Source: JBNPEO01 sp050490315 (GTDB lineage Bacteria > Actinomycetota > Actinomycetes > Actinomycetales > Micrococcaceae). From it: a DNA stretch of 64,000 nt. The DNA lies in contig NZ_JBNPEO010000006.1 in NCBI RefSeq assembly GCF_050490315.1, forward strand, positions 1-64,000. The letters run 5' to 3'. Numbering within the stretch: position 1 is the first letter of the stretch; every line of letters starts with the position of its first letter. Of the stretch, positions 1 to 9,913 are shown one piece after another. The notes beneath the pieces are model-generated. The model had not been told where the DNA came from, did no database searches, and was given only the letters and a program-made list of their open reading frames with translations. The translations under genes and the position numbers were made by a program.

Positions 1-922
1 GTGTTTTTTGTTTCTCAGTCAGTAGATCTGCACCGGTGTGCAATGTGCGTCGTGCTTTATAGAGCGGGTCGCCAGCACGTCCGCGGTGCCCGCACGTTGC
101 CTGTTGGATGCGTCGGCGGCAGTGGTCCAACGCATCCCCTGCCAGGCGTATGACATGAAAGGGGTCCATGACCGGGACAGCGTCGGGCAGCTCGTCGGCC
201 GCGGCGCTCTTGAAGCCGGAGAACCCATCCATGGCGACGACCTCAACACTGTCTCGCCATGCCTGTGGGCGTCCCTGCAGCCACGTGGCGAAGACTTGTT
301 TCGAACGTCCTTCGACCATGTCCAACAAGCGGGAAGGACCGGTTCCGTCCCTGATCGGTGTGAGGTCAATGATGACGGTGACGTACTTATCCCCGCGCCT
401 AGTATGTCTCCAAACATGCTCGTCAACACCGATGACTTTCACCCCGTCAAAGCGGTGTGGGTCATCGATCAGCACACGTCTTCCTTCGGCGAGAACAGCC
501 TTGTTCGCGGTGTTCCAGGTGACGCCAAGGCCTTCAGCGATCCGGGCCACGGTGAGGTGTTGGCACACGATCCCTTCCAACGCCCAACGCAGCCCTCGAC
601 GGGAGAGCTTAGCCCTGGGCTCGGCCGCTTTCGTGGTGTCTTGGCGCCACACATGCCCACAACCGGTGCACTGGTAACGGCGGATACGCACCAGCAACGT
701 GGTGGGTCGCCAACCGAAAGGTTCATGACCCAGTTCGCGCGTCACAGTATCCCGGGAGACGCCCTGGCATCCGCACCTGTGGCACCACTGATCAGGAGCG
801 AGAACACGGCAAGCAAGAACAGCACGATCCGGACGGACATACTGCCCGGTCACCTCGAGTCCGAGGCCATCAAGACGGCAAAAAGTAGTCAGGTCAGGGC
901 ATTGAAAGGTAGCGTTGAACAC
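1..922 (-). CDS. ISL3-family transposase, 3' end cut by window
   Basis: Reading the minus strand from a GTG at 922 gives an open frame of 307 codons that runs off the window start, so the C-terminus is missing. In order it shows a zinc-ribbon-like N-terminus (cysteine pairs in WCHRCGC and YQCTGCGHVW), a helix-turn-helix-like stretch (ARIAEGLGVTWNTANKAVL), then the DDE catalytic core with VIGVDEHVWRHTRRGDKYVT and EVVAMDGFSGFKSAAADELP, followed by DPFHVIRLA. These are hallmarks of ISL3-family transposases, which move their element by a cut-and-paste DDE reaction. A stop codon lies just upstream of the GTG. A 10-bp inverted repeat (923-932 and 971-980) lies between the start and the neighbouring hydrolase gene and may belong to the element end. 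Other-frame ORFs over the same bases are shadows. Whether the copy is intact cannot be told. Confidence 0.85.
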   Translation of the reverse strand, partial: MFNATFQCPDLTTFCRLDGLGLEVTGQYVRPDRAVLACRVLAPDQWCHRCGCQGVSRDTVTRELGHEPFGWRPTTLLVRIRRYQCTGCGHVWRQDTTKAAEPRAKLSRRGLRWALEGIVCQHLTVARIAEGLGVTWNTANKAVLAEGRRVLIDDPHRFDGVKVIGVDEHVWRHTRRGDKYVTVIIDLTPIRDGTGPSRLLDMVEGRSKQVFATWLQGRPQAWRDSVEVVAMDGFSGFKSAAADELPDAVPVMDPFHVIRLAGDALDHCRRRIQQATCGHRGRAGDPLYKARRTLHTGADLLTEKQKT

Positions 923-1032
923 GAGGGCCTTGCTGTAGAAAATTTCGATCTAGACAATCTGATTCTCTACCAAGGCCCTCACCTACACCGAACCAAGTTC
1001 CCCGCCCCGGACTTCACACCCGGCAGCGCTGA

Positions 1033-3608
1033 CTACACTCTGGATTCGGAAGAGCCGGTAAAGGTGGTGTCCTGATTCTGGAACACCTGCTTTGCCGTGG
1101 TCACGCGCAATTCCGCGGCAGTGTCTTCTTGGTTCTTGCCGCCCAGCGGGCCCGCCTGAAGCAATTGAACGGTGGCGCTGGTGCCGGAAGCAACAGAGCC
1201 GGCCTTGACGTAGATGACACCAGCGTTGGACGGGTCAAAGAACCATCCAGTGCTAGCGCCGTCGTACGCTGCTTTGCTGCTGAACTGGCTCAGCTTGGTG
1301 CCGCCCACCTTGACCATCTTCGGTGCGGGACCGGCGTGAACTTTCAGTTCGTAGGGCCGGGAGGCCGAGTTGCCCGCGTAATCGCCTTTTCGCTGGCCGA
1401 TCGTCACGGAGATTGCCCCGTTAGCGTCACCGGGTGCAGAAACGTCAAACTGCTGGCGAGATGCCTTACCGACCTTGTAGGCTCTGGTGACCTTGTCGTC
1501 TTCGTAGAGGGTGAAACTGTTGTTCCCCTTGGCGTACACGTCCAGGGTGATCGCAGAGTTTTCCGGAACCAGTGAGGCATTGCGGGCCACAATTCCCTGC
1601 GGAACCACTGCGCCAGCCTTCACAAACACTGGCAGCGTATCCAACGGAGCGTTGTATCCATTGAGGACCTGACCGCCCTGATAGACCTTGCCGCTCCAGT
1701 AATCCACCCATTGCTCACCGGCTGGCAAGAAAATACCGTTGCGGACCGTGGAATCGGTAAACACAGGCGCCACCAGGAAGTCATCGCCCAACATAAATTG
1801 GTTGTTGGCCTCAGCACCGTAGGAGAGCTCCTGCTCCGGGTATTCCAACGGCATGGACCGCATCATCGATACACCCGTGGCGGAGGATTCCTGGGCAAGC
1901 GTGTAAATAAACGGCATAAGCTGTTGGCGCAATCGAAGATAATTCCGGTTGATCTTGGTGGCCTCATCGCCGTAAAGCCACGGACGCTTGTCCGTCTGAG
2001 CCCAACCAGACATCGAATACAGTGCCGGGGCGAAGGCTTTCCACTGCAAGTCGCGCACATAGGACTCTGCCGAACCACCAAAGATCCCGTCGACGTCACC
2101 GGTGGTGAACGCCGAACCAGAGTTCCCGGCACCTGTCAGAGCAGAAACCTGCCAGCGGATGGCGTCCAGGTTTCCTGTGTGGTCGCCGGTCCACTGCATG
2201 CCACAACGCTGGGCGCCGGCCCAGCCTTCAACCATAAGTGCCGTTCCACGAGCATCCGAATACTGTTCAATTCCGTCGTGTGCAGACTGGCATCCGGTCA
2301 GCGCCTGACGGTACCCCTCGCCAACCCACGCGACATCCAGCTTGCGCATCCGAACCCCTGCCTCACCAACCTCATAAGCCTGGTTGGACAGGGAACGCTG
2401 CGTCCACAGGCCCACTTGCAAGCCGGTCTGCTTGTTAATGTCAGCGACGGCTTCTGGCAGTTGCTGGTATTCGCAACCGTAGCCGTCATTGACCAGCATC
2501 CATCCTGCGGGCATGTCGTTTTCCACGAACTTCTTGGCCGTTTTGATGGCATCCGGGGTGCGCTGCTTGGCACCGTCCGGATCGCCGAAGCCGGAGGAGG
2601 AATAGTCAGGGTTTGAGCGGTTGTAGCAATCTGCGTCGCCGTACTCCAGTGCGTAAACCGGTGGCATCAGCGGGCGGCCCGTGAGCGTGGTATACGCGTT
2701 CAGCGACTGCTTGTAATCCCCCACAAAGTAGTACGCGTCAAAACGCTTTTCTCGGTGAGTGGCCGTGGGGTTTGCGCCAAAGTCATAGGAACCCGGGGCG
2801 AAGGTGTTCCGCAGAACGCCGTAGCCCTTCGAGGACATGTAGTAGGGAACGGCGTTGGGGTAGCCGTCGTCGTCCCAGTCATAATTGCGTGCCACGTTGA
2901 TGATGGCGCCCGTGTGGACGGAACGGCCATTCTGCATTCCGCCACCAATGAACTGCTCGCCGTCTTGGTGTTGGAGGTGCTCAGTAGTGGAGTCCTTGCC
3001 GAAAGTGATGGCTGAAGACTCGGCGAAAATGAGGGAGCCATCGGCCCGCAGAGCCCGGAAAGTGGCTGTGGCCTTGTTCAGCTCGAGCGTGATTTTTGCT
3101 GTTTTGAACACCATAGTTGCGCCGTCGGTCACCGTGGGCGTGGCGCCTGAGAACTTCTCTTTACCAACCACAATGTTGGCGGTGCGGGCGGGATCGCCTT
3201 CGTCGGTGTTAGCCGGGTCCGTAAAGGTTCCGCTGGGGTCCGCTTCTACCCGGAAAGTGCTGTCATCCAGGAACGTTATTCGTGCTCCGCCGTGCTCGCC
3301 GGTCAGGTTTACAACGTTTTTGTCCTGCGTGAATGCTGTGATCTTCCCTAGTGGTGTCCCGGTGGTGTCCACGGGAACTTCTGGGTAACGGCCTTGATGG
3401 GACTGGCCGTTGTGGGTGTTTGCGTAGCTACCTGGCCCTCTGGCGTGGCTTGGGCGGGGTACGCCAATGCGGGGACGGCGCTCAGGAGCAGCGCCGCTCC
3501 GGCCACGACTGCGGCTGCACGACGGCGATTCTTCTGGCGCCGCGATACGGAACCTTCTGTTGGGTGGAGTGCTGGTCTGGCTAACGGTCCGAGCTTGCGG
3601 ATATCCAT
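1033..3608 (-). CDS. secreted GH31 glycoside hydrolase or transglycosylase, apparently frameshifted after the signal peptide
   Basis: The main frame (stop at 1033, open up to 3666) encodes a glycoside hydrolase family 31 protein: beta-sandwich N-domain, then the barrel with GRPLMPPVYALEYGDADCYN, the likely nucleophile region KLDVAWVGEGY, the likely acid/base region WTGDHTGNLDAIRW, then a C-terminal beta domain (VFVKAGAVVPQ). GH31 enzymes cleave or transfer alpha-glucosyl, isomaltosyl or xylosyl units; the substrate here is unknown. A clear Sec signal peptide (RRRAAAVVAGAALLLSAVPA, then ALA) starts at ATG 3608 behind GAGG, but in another frame. That frame runs into stop codons just after about 3350, while the catalytic frame becomes sensible from about 3385, so one indel near 3370-3400 separates export signal from enzyme. 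It is either a real inactivating mutation or a sequencing error. The stop lies about 50 bases from the insertion-sequence end, so loss of a C-terminal module is possible. Confidence 0.75.
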
Positions 3609-3888
3609 GGGCACCTCGGGGATAGGTGAGTGATTGTGATTGTTTTGATGTGATTGATCTCACCAATCGTCACAGCCGGAATGGCTGTGGTCAAGAGTCT
3701 GTCAAATTTTTATAGGTTCATGACAGGTTGAACATCCCGCTCATTGGTCTCGTTGAGAACGCCGGATAGACGCAGATCCCAAGGGTGTTGGACGTCTCCT
3801 AACGCTCGTGTGGGCGACGCCTAGCGCTGCTGTGGGCATACGGCATCGAACGGCCTGAACTCGATGTCAGACCGCAGGAAAAGTGGGA

Positions 3889-4545
3889 CTAGTTACCGCG
3901 GATGATCCTGCGTTGCACCGCTGCCGCAATGGCCGCGGTGCGGTTGTCCACTCCGAGCTTCGAGTAGATATGAACTAGGTGAGTCTTCACTGTGGCCTCT
4001 GAAATGAACAGCTTCTTGGCAATGGCCCGGTTAGCCAGACCTGTGGCCAACAACTCCAGAAGTTCAACTTCACGGGCGCTCAATGCCGGCTCCGGGTTGC
4101 GGATTCTGCCCATCAGCCGGGCCGCCACCTCAGGCGCCAAAGCCGTCTGCCCGGCAGCAGCGGACACCACGGCCTGCCGGATCTGTTCAGGCGGGGCATC
4201 CTTGAGCATGTACCCGCTGGCGCCAGCTTCCACGGCCGCCATAATGTCAGCGTCCGTGTCATAGGTAGTGAGAATCAAAACAGGCGGAGCAGGTGTTCCA
4301 CCCTCACCGGCACGGATCTTCCGGGTAGCCGTGACGCCGTCCATACCGTCACCCATTTGTAGGTCCATCAACACCAAATCCACCGACTCACCCAAAGTGA
4401 GCAGCTTGCGCATTGTGGCCAGCGCCTCGGCACCATCGGCTGCTTCAGCCACCACTTCAACGCCCTCAAATTCGCCCAGCATGGCGCGCAGCCCTGCCCG
4501 AACCACGGGGTGGTCATCCACCAACATCACGGAAATGCTGTTCAT
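3889..4545 (-). CDS. NarL/LuxR-family response regulator
   Basis: This 218-residue cytoplasmic transcription factor has an N-terminal receiver domain with the acidic pair D10-D11 (VDDHPVVRAG), the phosphoacceptor D61 in LVLMDLQMGDG, and the conserved lysine in MLKDAPPE. A C-terminal LuxR-type helix-turn-helix follows at about residues 148-210 (LSAREVELLELLATG, then SEATVKTHLVHIYSKLGV). Its start overlaps the stop of the upstream histidine kinase by four bases (ATGA at 4542-4545), so the two are translationally coupled and form a cognate two-component pair. Phosphorylated NarL-type regulators dimerise and bind promoters; the target genes cannot be inferred, and the nearest candidates are the GH31 gene downstream and the kinase gene itself. 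Confidence 0.92.
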   Translation of the reverse strand: MNSISVMLVDDHPVVRAGLRAMLGEFEGVEVVAEAADGAEALATMRKLLTLGESVDLVLMDLQMGDGMDGVTATRKIRAGEGGTPAPPVLILTTYDTDADIMAAVEAGASGYMLKDAPPEQIRQAVVSAAAGQTALAPEVAARLMGRIRNPEPALSAREVELLELLATGLANRAIAKKLFISEATVKTHLVHIYSKLGVDNRTAAIAAAVQRRIIRGN

Positions 4546-5861
4546 CTGCTCACTTCTTCTGCGTCGGCGGCTGGGCCGCAGTGTTCCTCAGCCGGACCAT
4601 CCACTAACGGCAGCCGCACGGCGATGACCGTGCCTTCACCGGGTGAGGATTCAACATTCAAAGTACCGCCCAAAGCTTTGGCCCGCTCTCGCAGGCTCGC
4701 CAGCCCAACTCCGCTGCCGTCTGCTCGCCGCGCCACCTCTGCGGCCGTCGCCAAGGGATCAAAGCCAGCGCCGTCGTCGAACACGTCCAAGGTCACTTCA
4801 GTGTCCAGAAAGGACAAGGTGACAACGGCGGCACTGGCCTTAGCGTGCGTCCACACATTGGCGAGCGAGGCCTGCGCTGCCCGGAGCAAAGTGGTCTGGG
4901 ATGGGTTGGGTAACTCGATGGGGATGCCCTCAAGCCGGAATCGGCACTCGAGGTCCTTGCCGCGCGCATGTGCCTCTTGCTGAGTCCGCGCGCAGAGCCG
5001 TTCAAGGCTATCCACAAGGGAACGTGCTTGAAGCTGGGGGGATTGGAGGCCGCGGACAAAATTTCGCGCCTCGGCTAGGTTCTCTGACGCAGTACTTTGG
5101 ACTGTTTGCAGCCTGGCCCGCGCTTGTTCAAGCTCGCCAGCGGCTAGGGAGCTCTCGGCGGAACGGCCCATCAACACGATGCTGGACAGCCCTTGGGCCA
5201 AGGTGTCGTGGATTTCCCGAGCTAACCGTTCACGCTCAGCTAAGACACCAGCCGCGTGCTGCGTGCTTGCCAGCTCGGCGCGGGTTCGGCGCAATTCTTC
5301 GGCGGCCAGCCGCTGGTTTTCAGCCTCGAGGTAGAGCGCCTGATAGGCCAGCCCGGTCACCACTGCGAACGCCGCACCAAACACCGGTCCCAGCACCATG
5401 GGCACGGTAAATCCGCCGCTGTGATTACCCAAAGCCGCAATGGCCAGCAGGGTGCTCGCGGCCACGGCGAGCAGCGCCCATTTGCGTGGCAGAAGATGAA
5501 GTTGGAGGAAGAAAATTGGGAAGGCGAGCCACACAAAATCGGCGCTCACCCAGATCAGGGCAAGCCAAAGTCCGCAGACTGCAGTGAGCCACCAGTGTGC
5601 GTAGGGGTGGGGATTGAAGGCGCTTTCAACGGCTGTAAATCGCTTCTCAAGGATGGTTCCGGTCAGGTACACGGCGGCCAGAATCACAGCCAGAATCAGC
5701 GCTACAACGTCTGTACTGCCGGAGGCGCCAAGGATTTGGCGAACCATGGCAACGGCTAGGAGCACGGCGAATCCTACGTGGAGAGCCACGCGAAGTACTC
5801 GTAAGATCACGGCCGAGCCTGTTGCCTGCACTGTTCCCTCTGCACCTCCACCCGTTTCCAT
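4542..5861 (-). CDS. membrane sensor histidine kinase, HisKA_3 type
   Basis: The 439-residue protein has about five to six hydrophobic segments in residues 18-178, a short coiled-coil linker (EAENQRLAAEELRRTRAELA), a HisKA_3 dimerisation and phosphoacceptor domain with the histidine at about 218 (LAREIHDTLAQGLSS), and a HATPase_c domain with DVFDDGAGFDP and GVGLASLRERAKALGG. No extracytoplasmic sensory domain of any size is visible, so the signal is probably sensed in or at the membrane, as in DesK- or LiaS-like kinases. It should autophosphorylate and pass the phosphate to the response regulator whose gene overlaps its stop codon. The ligand is unknown. Confidence 0.92.
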   Translation of the reverse strand: METGGGAEGTVQATGSAVILRVLRVALHVGFAVLLAVAMVRQILGASGSTDVVALILAVILAAVYLTGTILEKRFTAVESAFNPHPYAHWWLTAVCGLWLALIWVSADFVWLAFPIFFLQLHLLPRKWALLAVAASTLLAIAALGNHSGGFTVPMVLGPVFGAAFAVVTGLAYQALYLEAENQRLAAEELRRTRAELASTQHAAGVLAERERLAREIHDTLAQGLSSIVLMGRSAESSLAAGELEQARARLQTVQSTASENLAEARNFVRGLQSPQLQARSLVDSLERLCARTQQEAHARGKDLECRFRLEGIPIELPNPSQTTLLRAAQASLANVWTHAKASAAVVTLSFLDTEVTLDVFDDGAGFDPLATAAEVARRADGSGVGLASLRERAKALGGTLNVESSPGEGTVIAVRLPLVDGPAEEHCGPAADAEEVSR

Positions 5862-5904
5862 GCTTCTACCCTAAGCCCCGTTCTGCTGCCCGATTGACTC
5901 GCAT

Positions 5905-7410
5905 TTACGGTTGGTCGCATGGCTGTGCGGAGCCACTATTGGTAGCCAGATTGGGAACTTCGAGCCCAAATATGTCCTTGAGGGCATATTTTGCGGCGTG
6001 GAATCCCGGCATGCCTGTGACGCCTGGTCCGGGCGGGGTTGACGCCGAGCAAAGGTAAACGCCTGCCAACGGCGTACGCCACGGAACCAAAGAGATCACC
6101 GGGCGTTGAATCAGCCCACGCAGATCCATCAGACCAGCACCAAAGTCGCCGCCCACATAGTTTGAATTGTGGGCCTGGAGCCCTGCCGCTGTCCGCACCT
6201 TTGAATGTACGACGACGTCGCGGAAGCCAGGCGCGAAGCGTTCAATTTGCGCTGTGATCACCTCGGTCATGTCCACTGTTGATCCCGCTGGCACGTGGCA
6301 ATAACTCCAGAGAACGTGTGAGCCTTCTGGCGCCCTGGTGGAATCAAAAGTCGAGGGCTGCGAGATTAGAACGTAGGGCTGTGCTGGGTGTTTGCCGCGA
6401 GCAATCTCATTCTCGGCTGCTGCCATCTGGGCGCGAGTGCCGCCCACGTGGACGGTACCGGCGTTAGCGAGGCGTGAATCTTGCCATGGAACTGGGCCAT
6501 TCAGGATGAAGTCGACCTTGCACGCTCCATTCCCGAACCGGAATATTTCGAGTTGGCGCTCATATTTTGCGTCTAGGCGCCCGTCCGCCATCTTCGCGAA
6601 AGCTGGCGGCGCCACATCCAATAGCACCGCTCGGGTATGGCTCAGCTCAGAAAGTGATTCCACCCGGCGCCCAGCGTGGATAACACCGCCGTGGGCCCGA
6701 AAGTCTTGTGCCATGGCTTGGGCAATAGACGCTGAGCCGCCCTGAGGAATGGGCCAGCCTGCAGCATGTCCTAGCGCGGCGAGCATCAGACCGGCCCCGG
6801 CCGAAGTAAGGCTTGGTTGTTGAGTGTTGGCGTGAGCCGCGGCGCCGGTTAATAACGCCGGAGCTAAGTCTTCACGGAAACCCACGTTCCAGAATCCTGT
6901 GCCTTGCCGCAGGGTTGCCGCCGCAAATGCAGCTGCGGTGCTGGGGTCCTTAGGCACACGGATCAGCTGGTTGAGGCTGAGATCCAGAAGACCATCTAGG
7001 TGTTCAACTAAGGGGCGCAGCAGCTTCCCGTAGGCAGCGCCATCGATCCCCAAATCAGCGACCGTGCGGTCCAGGGATCGATAAGCCAGAGCAGAATGCC
7101 CGGACCCAGCTGGGGAGTCCAAGGGCGTAGCGAAGGAAATATCTGGAGTGAAGAAATCTACTCGCTGGCTCAGCTCAAAAGCTTGAAAGAAGGGGGATGC
7201 TACGGCCATTGGATGTACTGCTGAACAAACATCGTGGAAGTGGCCTGGGAGTATTTCTTCGCGGGTTTGTGTGCCACCACCAATTTCTTCCGCGGCTTCA
7301 AATAGCTCTACGGACAGACCGGCCCTAGCCAAAGTCACTGCTGCGGCTAGACCGTTAGGCCCCGATCCAACTACAGCGGCATCCGCGGTTGACCTTTCCT
7401 TCACGCCCAT
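5905..7410 (-). CDS. FAD-dependent oxidoreductase, phytoene dehydrogenase/PYROXD2-like
   Basis: The 501-residue protein opens with a Rossmann dinucleotide-binding motif (VVGSGPNGLAAAVTLARAG) followed by the acidic ribose-binding residue in ELFEAAEEIGGGTQT. It closes with the conserved C-terminal FAD signature (CSASTPPGPGVTGMPGFHAA). This layout matches CrtI-related amine or phytoene oxidoreductases of the PYROXD2-like branch rather than true carotenoid desaturases, and no carotenoid genes surround it. It is predicted to be soluble or peripheral, and its substrate is unknown. It lies about 30 bases downstream of a membrane glycosyltransferase gene in the same direction, so the two may be co-transcribed. 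Confidence 0.85.
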   Translation of the reverse strand: MGVKERSTADAAVVGSGPNGLAAAVTLARAGLSVELFEAAEEIGGGTQTREEILPGHFHDVCSAVHPMAVASPFFQAFELSQRVDFFTPDISFATPLDSPAGSGHSALAYRSLDRTVADLGIDGAAYGKLLRPLVEHLDGLLDLSLNQLIRVPKDPSTAAAFAAATLRQGTGFWNVGFREDLAPALLTGAAAHANTQQPSLTSAGAGLMLAALGHAAGWPIPQGGSASIAQAMAQDFRAHGGVIHAGRRVESLSELSHTRAVLLDVAPPAFAKMADGRLDAKYERQLEIFRFGNGACKVDFILNGPVPWQDSRLANAGTVHVGGTRAQMAAAENEIARGKHPAQPYVLISQPSTFDSTRAPEGSHVLWSYCHVPAGSTVDMTEVITAQIERFAPGFRDVVVHSKVRTAAGLQAHNSNYVGGDFGAGLMDLRGLIQRPVISLVPWRTPLAGVYLCSASTPPGPGVTGMPGFHAAKYALKDIFGLEVPNLATNSGSAQPCDQP

Positions 7411-7443
7411 CCCCTCATGTTGCTATCCATGTGCCTAGCGTTC

Positions 7444-8943
7444 TCAGCTGTCCTCGGGCCCAGGAACTGCTGCAGCGCGATCGGCCTGCCGGGGGTGCCG
7501 CCAGGGGAGAACAGAGTCTTTGAGCTGGGCAAGGTTAATCGCCAGCCAGTCGTTCGTGCCGCTAAACGGACCGCCTTGTGGATCATCCACGTTATGACGC
7601 CGGACAACGTCATATTCCGGGAAGTAAATTTCCCAAACCACTCGCACCATCAAATATGCCGTTGCGGCCATATGTAGCAGTACAGCCACCACGTAGTACG
7701 GCATGTCGATGTTGTGCTGGGTGGCCCCGCTGCTAGTTGCCTGCCCTAGGTACAACCACACTGCAGCCCAGTGCAGGCCTTCAATTCCTTGCCAGACTAA
7801 AAAGGAGCGCCATCTTGGCCGCGCGAGCGCCAGGAGCGGGATCAGCCAGACGACAAACTGAGGGGAGTAGACCTTGTTGGTCAGGATAAAGGCGGCCACA
7901 ATCAGGAATGCGAGCTGAGCCATTCGTGGCCTGCGCGGCGCGGTGAGCGCTATAAAGGCCACGAGGGCACACGCTGCCACGAACAATATGGTGGCGCCGT
8001 TGTTGATCGCCGTTGCCTGAATCTGAGTCCATTGCAGCCGCTCTGCAACAAGGTTGTAGGCAAACCATGGGGAGGAGTACCCGGCGGGACGCTCTTGGGT
8101 GAACTCGAAGAAGTACCGCCACCCGCTTGGATTCGCCACAGCAAAGGGGATGTTCACCAGTAGCCAGGTTCCGGCAGTTGCGGCAAAGGTGATGGCGAGG
8201 GCTTTGAATCTGCCACTTCGCAGGGCGAGGACTAAAACAGCACCCAAAATAAGCACGGGGTAAACCTTGGTGGCTGCTCCTAGGCCAAAGAAAACACCTG
8301 CCCAGATCAGCTTGTTGCGTGAAAAGAAGAACATTCCAACGGCAAGCAGCGCAACGGCCCACATGTCCCAGTTGATGGTTCCGGCCAGAATGATTCCAGG
8401 GGCTACGGCCACCATGGCGGCATCCCACGGCCGACGCCGGGCCATCCGCGCCGTTGCTAGGACGGTAACAATCCATACGGCGAAGATGAGTGTTGCGTTG
8501 ACGTCAAAGTAGGCCAGTGTGCGCTCAGGTGTTGCCCCACTCCCGGGGATAGCTAGTGCCGTGGCGCCGGCAATAAGGCCCATGATCACGGGGTATTCAA
8601 AGAGGGATCCAGTGGAGATGAACGGGAACGCTCCGTCACCTATACCGCGGTTGCGGAACAGTTCTGGGAAGTCGGAGTAGCACGTGGCGTAGAACTGCCC
8701 GGGGGTCTGCCAGCCGTTGACGCGGCAATAGCCCTTCACTAGGAGTGCCAGGAGTGCGGCAAAGACGGTCAGGAGAATGAGGACTCGTTCGGGTGTGAAG
8801 AACCCTGGCGCTAGGATCCCCGGCGCCGTGCGGCGGCCAAGGTCCCCGCCGATTACTTCGGTGAGTTTGCTCATGAGCGAATCGCTTCGGCTGGGCACAT
8901 CGTACCGGGCACGCCGGGCGTGAGGATTGGGCGTCTCCTGCAT
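7444..8943 (-). CDS. GT87-like polyprenyl-sugar mannosyltransferase, integral membrane
   Basis: This 499-residue protein has a cytoplasmic N-terminus, then a first membrane segment (VLILLTVFAALLALLVKGY) and about ten more hydrophobic helices. The first loop carries CYSDFPELFRNRGI, with an acidic residue typical of GT-C glycosyltransferases. Features such as FFFGLGAATKVYPVLILGAV and the run KVYSPQFVVWLIPLLALAR match the glycosyltransferase 87 / DUF2029 family of actinobacterial membrane enzymes that use polyprenyl-phosphate sugars to build lipoglycans such as lipomannan. The precise acceptor is not evident. The next gene downstream is the FAD oxidoreductase. The family assignment is firm; the substrate is inference. 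Confidence 0.82.
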   Translation of the reverse strand: MQETPNPHARRARYDVPSRSDSLMSKLTEVIGGDLGRRTAPGILAPGFFTPERVLILLTVFAALLALLVKGYCRVNGWQTPGQFYATCYSDFPELFRNRGIGDGAFPFISTGSLFEYPVIMGLIAGATALAIPGSGATPERTLAYFDVNATLIFAVWIVTVLATARMARRRPWDAAMVAVAPGIILAGTINWDMWAVALLAVGMFFFSRNKLIWAGVFFGLGAATKVYPVLILGAVLVLALRSGRFKALAITFAATAGTWLLVNIPFAVANPSGWRYFFEFTQERPAGYSSPWFAYNLVAERLQWTQIQATAINNGATILFVAACALVAFIALTAPRRPRMAQLAFLIVAAFILTNKVYSPQFVVWLIPLLALARPRWRSFLVWQGIEGLHWAAVWLYLGQATSSGATQHNIDMPYYVVAVLLHMAATAYLMVRVVWEIYFPEYDVVRRHNVDDPQGGPFSGTNDWLAINLAQLKDSVLPWRHPRQADRAAAVPGPEDS

Positions 8944-9070
8944 GAGGTCGAGCTTACCGGCGAACCTGCCTGCCCATGGCAGTGATCCTGTGGAGCGACT
9001 GAAAGTAGCGGTAGCAAGTACTCACTCCGGCACTAAGCGCTCAAAAGTCAGATCCCAGCGTTTAAAGGAC

Positions 9071-9098
9071 GAAGCCCACGCTGTGCAGCGTGGGCTTC
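9071..9098 (-). terminator. strong hairpin, likely terminator
   Basis: A 13-bp perfect stem with a two-base loop lies downstream of the 46-aa small gene on the minus strand and is followed on that strand by a short T-rich stretch. On the plus strand no T-run follows. It most likely ends the small-gene transcript. Confidence 0.65.
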
Positions 9099-9175
9099 GC
9101 AGACATCAATTGGCGCAGTGGCGTGATGCGTAGCCATCCGTACCTCCCTGGTTGAAGAGTTGGAATGGTGGTTAA

Positions 9176-9316
9176 TCACCGGAGGACGTTGAGCTTGTAC
9201 ATGGCGACGAAGACGTCTTCACGCTGTTGTTCGATGCTGACCGTGCCGTACTTGGTGCTTTCACGGGGCATGGAACGCTTTAAGTACACGAGCGAGTTGC
9301 GGAGTTTCTTTTCCAA
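9176..9316 (-). CDS. 46-residue basic small protein, function unknown
   Basis: A perfect Shine-Dalgarno (AGGAGGTG) sits seven bases before a TTG start at 9316; the frame ends with TGA at 9176-9178. The product begins LEKKLRNSLVYLKRSMPRES and ends REDVFVAMYKLNVLR, with no signal peptide or membrane segment. Third codon positions are strongly G/C, as expected for a real gene in this genome and unlike the AT-richer surroundings. The upstream 600 bases hold no other gene, and a strong hairpin follows downstream, so it is probably a monocistronic unit. I do not recognise the family. It is below usual length cut-offs and would be missed by many annotations. Confidence 0.6.
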   Translation of the reverse strand: MEKKLRNSLVYLKRSMPRESTKYGTVSIEQQREDVFVAMYKLNVLR

Positions 9317-9913
9317 GGCTTTCACCTCCTTTTGATTTGTTTTTGGCGCAGTTAGCGCATTCTCTAATTGAATTTAGGCGCAACAAATAGAGCCCCATTC
9401 GGATATGCAAATGCAGGGCAATTTAGTCAGGTAAATAGCGGGTAGAGAATTGCGGAGACTTGTGATGTGACTCTGCTGGCGACATTGAGGCAACTGTCAG
9501 CCCTCGAAGTCCTCCAAGAGCAGCTGCGGCTATACAGGACGCAGGAACGCCAAGAGAAGCGCCACTAGGTTGGCAGCAAAGAGGGATGTCCGGTGGAGGC
9601 TAGTTCACAAGAATGGCGAGAATCCGGGCGCTGGCCCGGCCTTCTACTATCGAACGCCGAGAATTGTGTGATTCGGGCGCTGGGCAGCAAAGAAGGCCGG
9701 GTTTCGCGTGGAGTCAAACTTCCATCCGCTAGTCAAAGTAATCATTTTCCCAACCTCCTTTTCTATTCTGCCGCCAATCGGTGATTAGTCGACTGTACGA
9801 ACGCCTCGGCCCCGGCGAATCGCTCTGGGGCTCATAAATAAATTACCTCATAAATAAGGTTGTTGACTACTAATTAGCCAAACTTTCTTAAAAATATTTT
9901 CGAGAGCGACTTT
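9317..9913. other. AT-richer intergenic stretch without a convincing gene
   Basis: About 600 bases separate the small gene from the histidine phosphatase stop. No frame has both a credible ribosome site and good codon use. The stretch holds an 11-bp inverted repeat (9635-9645 with 9691-9701) and two near-copies of the word ATTCGGGCGCTGG inside it. The small-gene promoter must lie in the first part. Confidence 0.5.

Noticed and set aside
38..1075. Plus-strand 345-residue open frame over the transposase
   Set aside because: The minus strand encodes a clear ISL3-type transposase across the same bases; the plus frame has no domain or ribosome site.
1711..2616. Plus-strand 301-residue open frame inside the GH31 gene
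   Set aside because: It is the antisense shadow of a high-GC coding frame; no domain and no ribosome site.
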